The notes under the pieces were generated by a model. The model saw nothing but the letters and a program-made list of their open reading frames with translations, was not told the DNA's origin and did not search any database. The position numbers were made by a program, and so were the translations under genes. A DNA stretch of 8,769 nucleotides from Pseudomonadota bacterium (lineage in GTDB: Bacteria; Pseudomonadota; Alphaproteobacteria; Rhizobiales; Methylopilaceae), in contig JAEZCD010000195.1 of the NCBI GenBank assembly GCA_023430145.1, positions 1 to 8,769 on the forward strand, given 5' to 3'. Positions 6,265-8,769 of the stretch are shown here, one piece after another. How positions within the stretch are numbered: the first letter of the stretch is position 1; each line of letters starts with the position of its first letter.

Positions 6265-6474
6265 CGGTAGCCGCCCACGACGAGGAACGGCCACGCGACG
6301 GACGTGAAGATTTGATGCCCGAGCCGCCCATTTGCCGGCGCTCTTGTCATCGCCTTGATGCGGCCAAGGCCAGGAATTCATCGAGCAAGAACAGGGTTTG
6401 CGGTCCTGTCGGGCGGTGCTCCGCCGGTGATCTTCGCCGACATGGCAGTGCACGCTCCCTGCAATGACGCGTTC
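6265..6474. other. Convergent intergenic spacer without a credible gene
   Basis: This 210-base stretch separates the ends of the PIN gene and the DUF930 gene. It holds two small dyads, GCCTTG/CAAGGC (6352-6357 and 6365-6370) and GGCGG/CCGCC (6412-6416 and 6421-6425), neither followed by a T-run, so no strong terminator is evident. Its composition is nearer to the cassette than to the flanks. A short minus-strand peptide with LFLLDEF at about 6347-6403 is probably chance. Confidence 0.6.
6280..6289 (-). repeat. Right copy of the 10-bp inverted repeat flanking the XRE-PIN cassette
   Basis: ACGAGGAACG is the exact reverse complement of the copy at 4644-4653. It begins 16 bases after the PIN stop codon. 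Neighbouring bases do not extend the match convincingly, and no duplicated target site is visible next to either copy. Confidence 0.35.
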
Positions 6475-7110
6475 TCAATGCACCGGCGGCAGGCCGAGGC
6501 TCTCCCAGTCCTCGCGCGGAATGGCCTCGCCGACCAGAAACTCGAACGCCGCCACCTTCGTCAGATCGGCGGTCATCGCACAGCGGAACTTCAGCCCGTA
6601 CCAGGCGTGACGGCTGCGGAAGGCGGCGCCGTCGGCGATCACGCGCGCGCCGTCGACGCGGGTCTCGGCCGTCGCCTGGTCGACGACGCGGTCGGGCTCG
6701 TACGCCCGCTGCCAGGCGGCGATCTGCGCCATCGCCTCGACGTCGCAGAGCTGCACCATGCGCTCGTCCTGCGTCATCTGCCCGAGCGCCGCCCGCGCCT
6801 GCCGGCTGCGCGGATCGGCGAGGGCCCGCTCCGACAGCATGGTCGTCGGCCGCACCATGGGTAGCGTCGCCGGTCTCGCCGGCTCGGCGGGCGCGGCCGG
6901 CAGCGGCACGGATTCGTCCGGCGCGACCCGACCGGTGACGGCGGCAAACTCCTGCGGCGTCAGGATCTCGACGGCGACGTTCTCCTGGCTCGGGATCATC
7001 GGCGCCTGCAGCCGCGCGACGAGGAGAACGGCTCCCGCGAAGGCGGCGTGCAGGAGGAGCGAGGCGAGCGCGCCAGGCGTCTCCCGGACCCGCTCCACCG
7101 CCATGGCCAT
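6475..7110 (-). CDS. DUF930 domain protein, membrane-anchored
   Basis: A 211-aa protein with one N-terminal membrane segment (about residues 13-33, ALASLLLHAAFAGAVLLVA), a Pro/Ala-rich linker (about 66-90) and a C-terminal DUF930 domain (about 103-208). The domain is recognised by MTQDERMVQLCDVEAMAQI and HAWYGLKFRCAMTADL; Cys122 and Cys177 could form a disulfide outside the cytoplasm. Anchor, proline-rich linker and folded domain resemble TonB-like layouts, but no TonB motif is seen. The family is typical of Hyphomicrobiales and has no settled function. The start is either ATG 7110, one base after the serine hydrolase stop, or ATG 7104, whose spacing to AAGTG is better. It appears to be the last gene of the minus-strand operon. 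Confidence 0.85.
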   Translation of the reverse strand: MAMAVERVRETPGALASLLLHAAFAGAVLLVARLQAPMIPSQENVAVEILTPQEFAAVTGRVAPDESVPLPAAPAEPARPATLPMVRPTTMLSERALADPRSRQARAALGQMTQDERMVQLCDVEAMAQIAAWQRAYEPDRVVDQATAETRVDGARVIADGAAFRSRHAWYGLKFRCAMTADLTKVAAFEFLVGEAIPREDWESLGLPPVH

Positions 7111-7111
7111 G

Positions 7112-8134
7112 TCACTTGGCCGCGGCGGCGATCTTGGCGAGCAGTTCGACGAAGCCGGCGGTCCCGATGCCGGCGGAATCGGCGCGCCGGGCAACCGTCT
7201 GCACGACGACGAGACGCTTCGCCGGGATGATCGCGAGTTTTTGGCCGCCATAGCCGGACGCCATCGCCGCCCCCTCGCCAAAAATCTCCGGCCGCAGCGT
7301 CCACCAGAGGTAGCCGTAGCCGAGCCGGCCGCGGTCGGTCGAGGAATGCGGCCTCGTCGACTCGGCGATCCAGGCGGCCGGGACGATCTGGCGGCCGCGC
7401 CATTGCCCGCCGTTCAGGAACAGCACGCCGAAGCGCGCCAGATCGCGGGCGCTGAGTCGGAACGGATAGGCCGGGTGGTCGGAGGAGGATTCGAGGTCGT
7501 AGCGGCCGTCGGTCGGCGAAAAATCCTCCATGCCGATCGGCCGCGCGATCTTCTGGTCGAAGGCCTCGAAGATGTCCTCGCCGGTCGCCCACCGGTAGAT
7601 CGAGCCGAGGGCGTTGAAATCCCAGTTGTTGTAGAACCAGACCGCACCGGGCGGATGGCTGCCGCGCTCCGGCCGCCCGCTCCGCATGTCCGCGGTCTCG
7701 TGCGCCGCCCGGTGGTAGACGCCCGAGCGCGCCTTCAGCAGATCGCCGACCGTCGCCCGCTTCTCGACCTCCGTCAGCCGCGGCGCCTTGTCGTCGATGC
7801 CGAGCTCGCCGAGCGTCGCGTCGAGGCGGATGCGGCCATCGGCGACCGCGATGCCGACGAGCGCGCCGAGCAGGCTCTTGCGCACCGAGGCGGCGTCGAC
7901 CTCCTTGGCCGGATCGCCCCAGGCGGCGAGGATGCGGCCGTCGCGCACGATCACGAGCGCCGTCGGCTTCACCGCGGCGACATAGTGCGCGCACTGCTGG
8001 ATGACCTCGGCCGCGAGCCCCGAAGCGACCGGGTCCGCGCGATCCCAGGCGCCGCGCGGCTCGGCCCCGAGCGCCGGCGCAGCCGCGAGCAGCGCCGCGA
8101 GCAGGCCCGCCGCCGCCATGCGGATGGTCGGCAT
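7112..8134 (-). CDS. Serine hydrolase of the beta-lactamase class C / penicillin-binding protein family, exported
   Basis: A 340-aa protein with a signal peptide (residues 1 to about 23, MAAAGLLAALLAAAPALG). The family's catalytic motifs are visible: SVRK (SxxK, Ser83 and Lys86) after VDAA, YNN (YxN, Tyr168 and Asn170) in VWFYNNWDFNALGSIY, and SGYGGQ near 293-298 in place of the KTG/HxG box. LSARDLARFGVLFLNGGQW and GYGYLWWT are also typical. This fits periplasmic esterase, peptidase or amide-hydrolase enzymes of the 6-aminohexanoate-dimer hydrolase and EstB type; beta-lactamase activity should not be assumed. I start at ATG 8134, 4 bases after the DUF4170 stop, because a signal peptide follows directly; ATG 8119 is an alternative. 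The stop lies 1 base from the DUF930 start. Confidence 0.93.
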   Translation of the reverse strand: MPTIRMAAAGLLAALLAAAPALGAEPRGAWDRADPVASGLAAEVIQQCAHYVAAVKPTALVIVRDGRILAAWGDPAKEVDAASVRKSLLGALVGIAVADGRIRLDATLGELGIDDKAPRLTEVEKRATVGDLLKARSGVYHRAAHETADMRSGRPERGSHPPGAVWFYNNWDFNALGSIYRWATGEDIFEAFDQKIARPIGMEDFSPTDGRYDLESSSDHPAYPFRLSARDLARFGVLFLNGGQWRGRQIVPAAWIAESTRPHSSTDRGRLGYGYLWWTLRPEIFGEGAAMASGYGGQKLAIIPAKRLVVVQTVARRADSAGIGTAGFVELLAKIAAAAK

Positions 8135-8138
8135 CGGC

Positions 8139-8393
8139 TCAGCGTCGCGTCGGATCGGTCGCCGGATCGAGCAGCCGGTGCAGGTGGACGACGAAGTAGC
8201 GCATCTGCGCCGTGTCGACGGTCGCCTGCGCCTTGCCCCGCCAGGCCGCCTGGGCGCTGGCGAAATCGGGGAAGATGCCGACGATGTCGAGCTTGGAGAG
8301 GTCCTTGAAGACCGTTCCATCGACGCTCTCGAGCTCGCCGCCGAAGACGAGGTGCAGGAGCTGCTTCGGGGGCTTGCCGGCGGGCGTCGTCAT
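8139..8393 (-). CDS. DUF4170 domain protein
   Basis: An 84-aa protein that is essentially one DUF4170 domain: QLLHLVFGGELESVDGTVF, KLDIVGIFPDFASAQAAW and MRYFVVHLHRLLDP. It is soluble, with no signal peptide or cysteines. The function is not established; the family is common in alphaproteobacteria and often sits beside an inositol monophosphatase/CysQ-like gene, as here. The start is supported by GAGGA about 8 bases upstream. It lies 12 bases after the phosphatase stop and 4 bases before the serine hydrolase, so it is inside an operon. Confidence 0.88.
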   Translation of the reverse strand: MTTPAGKPPKQLLHLVFGGELESVDGTVFKDLSKLDIVGIFPDFASAQAAWRGKAQATVDTAQMRYFVVHLHRLLDPATDPTRR

Positions 8394-8405
8394 CGGGGGT
8401 CCTCG

Positions 8406-8769
8406 TCAGAAGGGAGCGTCTTGCGACGCGATCACGGCAGGAGCGTCGGGCTGCAGCGCCGCGAGCAGCGCGGGATGGCGGTCGGCACCCGCCGCCAGCA
8501 GCGCCGGGTGCCGCGGATCGGGGCGATTGTAGATTGGAACCTCGCCCTGGAAGCCGGTGAAGCGTGCTCCGGCCTCGGTGAGGATGAGGTGCGCGGCCGC
8601 GATGTCCCAGTCATGGGAGTCGCCGCCGCCGATTGCCGCGTCGAGCCGGCCGGCGGCGACGCGGACGAAGCGGTTGGCGAGCGCGTGCACCCAGGGCGCC
8701 TGCCGGATGCCGGAGCCGCTCAGCCGGTCGAGCAGCCGTCGCGGCCCGGCGACGAGCGCGCCCTCGAGC
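8406..8769 (-). CDS. Inositol monophosphatase / CysQ-like phosphatase, C-terminal part only
   Basis: The last 120 residues of a gene whose start lies beyond the right window edge. The frame is open from 8768, starting LEGALVAGPRRLLDR. It carries the second inositol-monophosphatase family motif, HDWDIAAAHLILTEAG (about visible residues 52-67), whose aspartate in WD binds metal, preceded by RFVRVAAGRLDAA. The tail with VPIYNRPDPRHPALLAAG resembles alphaproteobacterial 3'(2'),5'-bisphosphate nucleotidase CysQ-like proteins, which hydrolyse PAP or act on inositol phosphates. The metal-binding N-terminal motifs are not in the window, so substrate choice is open. It is the most upstream visible gene of the minus-strand operon. 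The last part of the tail (HPALLAALQPDAPAVIASQD) is not conserved as far as I can tell. Confidence 0.85.
   Translation of the reverse strand, partial: LEGALVAGPRRLLDRLSGSGIRQAPWVHALANRFVRVAAGRLDAAIGGGDSHDWDIAAAHLILTEAGARFTGFQGEVPIYNRPDPRHPALLAAGADRHPALLAALQPDAPAVIASQDAPF

Noticed and set aside
6347..6403. Minus-strand peptide containing LFLLDEFLAL, resembling a Walker B segment of TraG/VirD4 or another ATPase
   Set aside because: Only about 18 residues, soon followed by a stop, with no supporting sequence upstream in the same frame; chance cannot be excluded.
6352..6425. Two small dyads as terminators between the convergent operons
   Set aside because: Stems of 5-6 bp with no following T-run on either strand.
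6758..8308. 516-aa open frame on the plus strand opposite the serine hydrolase
   Set aside because: Same cause: low-complexity Arg/Ala-rich product antisense to a gene with clear catalytic motifs.

Overview
This looks like chromosomal DNA from a high-GC alphaproteobacterium, most likely of the order Hyphomicrobiales (Rhizobiales). The small families recognised by eye (DUF1127, DUF2093, DUF4170, DUF930) occur together in that group. The flanking genes show strong G/C bias at third codon positions: a 60-base sample near 1141 is about 73% GC by hand count. No rRNA, tRNA, CRISPR array, IS element or integrase gene was seen.

Layout. (1) 24-2788, minus strand: two overlapping genes for an exported M16 peptidase pair. 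The first-transcribed gene (1409-2788) has the zinc motif. The second (24-1412) lacks it but carries the Arg/Tyr element. A sigma70-like promoter lies just upstream. (2) 2886-2926: a strong hairpin, probably the terminator of the next gene. (3) 2949-3365, minus: a DUF1127 small basic protein, divergent from a LysR regulator (3537-4418, plus). The AT-rich spacer between them holds an imperfect dyad with a LysR-type T-N11-A box. (4) 4425-4640, plus: DUF2093. (5) 4692-6264, plus: a tightly coupled three-gene cassette of XRE/Cro helix-turn-helix protein, 252-aa unrecognised protein and PIN-domain RNase. (6) 6265-6474: a convergent spacer with no credible gene. (7) 8769-6475, minus: an apparent operon of inositol-monophosphatase/CysQ-like phosphatase (cut by the window edge), DUF4170, exported serine hydrolase of the beta-lactamase class C family, and a membrane-anchored DUF930 protein.

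The cassette in (5) is the best candidate for a little-described system. The genes overlap by 4 bases and 1 base. GC is lower (about 58% in a 120-base sample) than in the flanks. The usual RelE/HigB toxin partner of such an XRE protein is absent. A 10-bp inverted repeat lies just outside both ends. I read it as a three-component toxin-antitoxin or defence-like module in which a PIN nuclease is controlled by an XRE protein and a middle protein with a possibly OB-like C-terminal half. That function is inference; the gene order, overlaps and motifs are seen directly. The remaining genes look like ordinary core genome.
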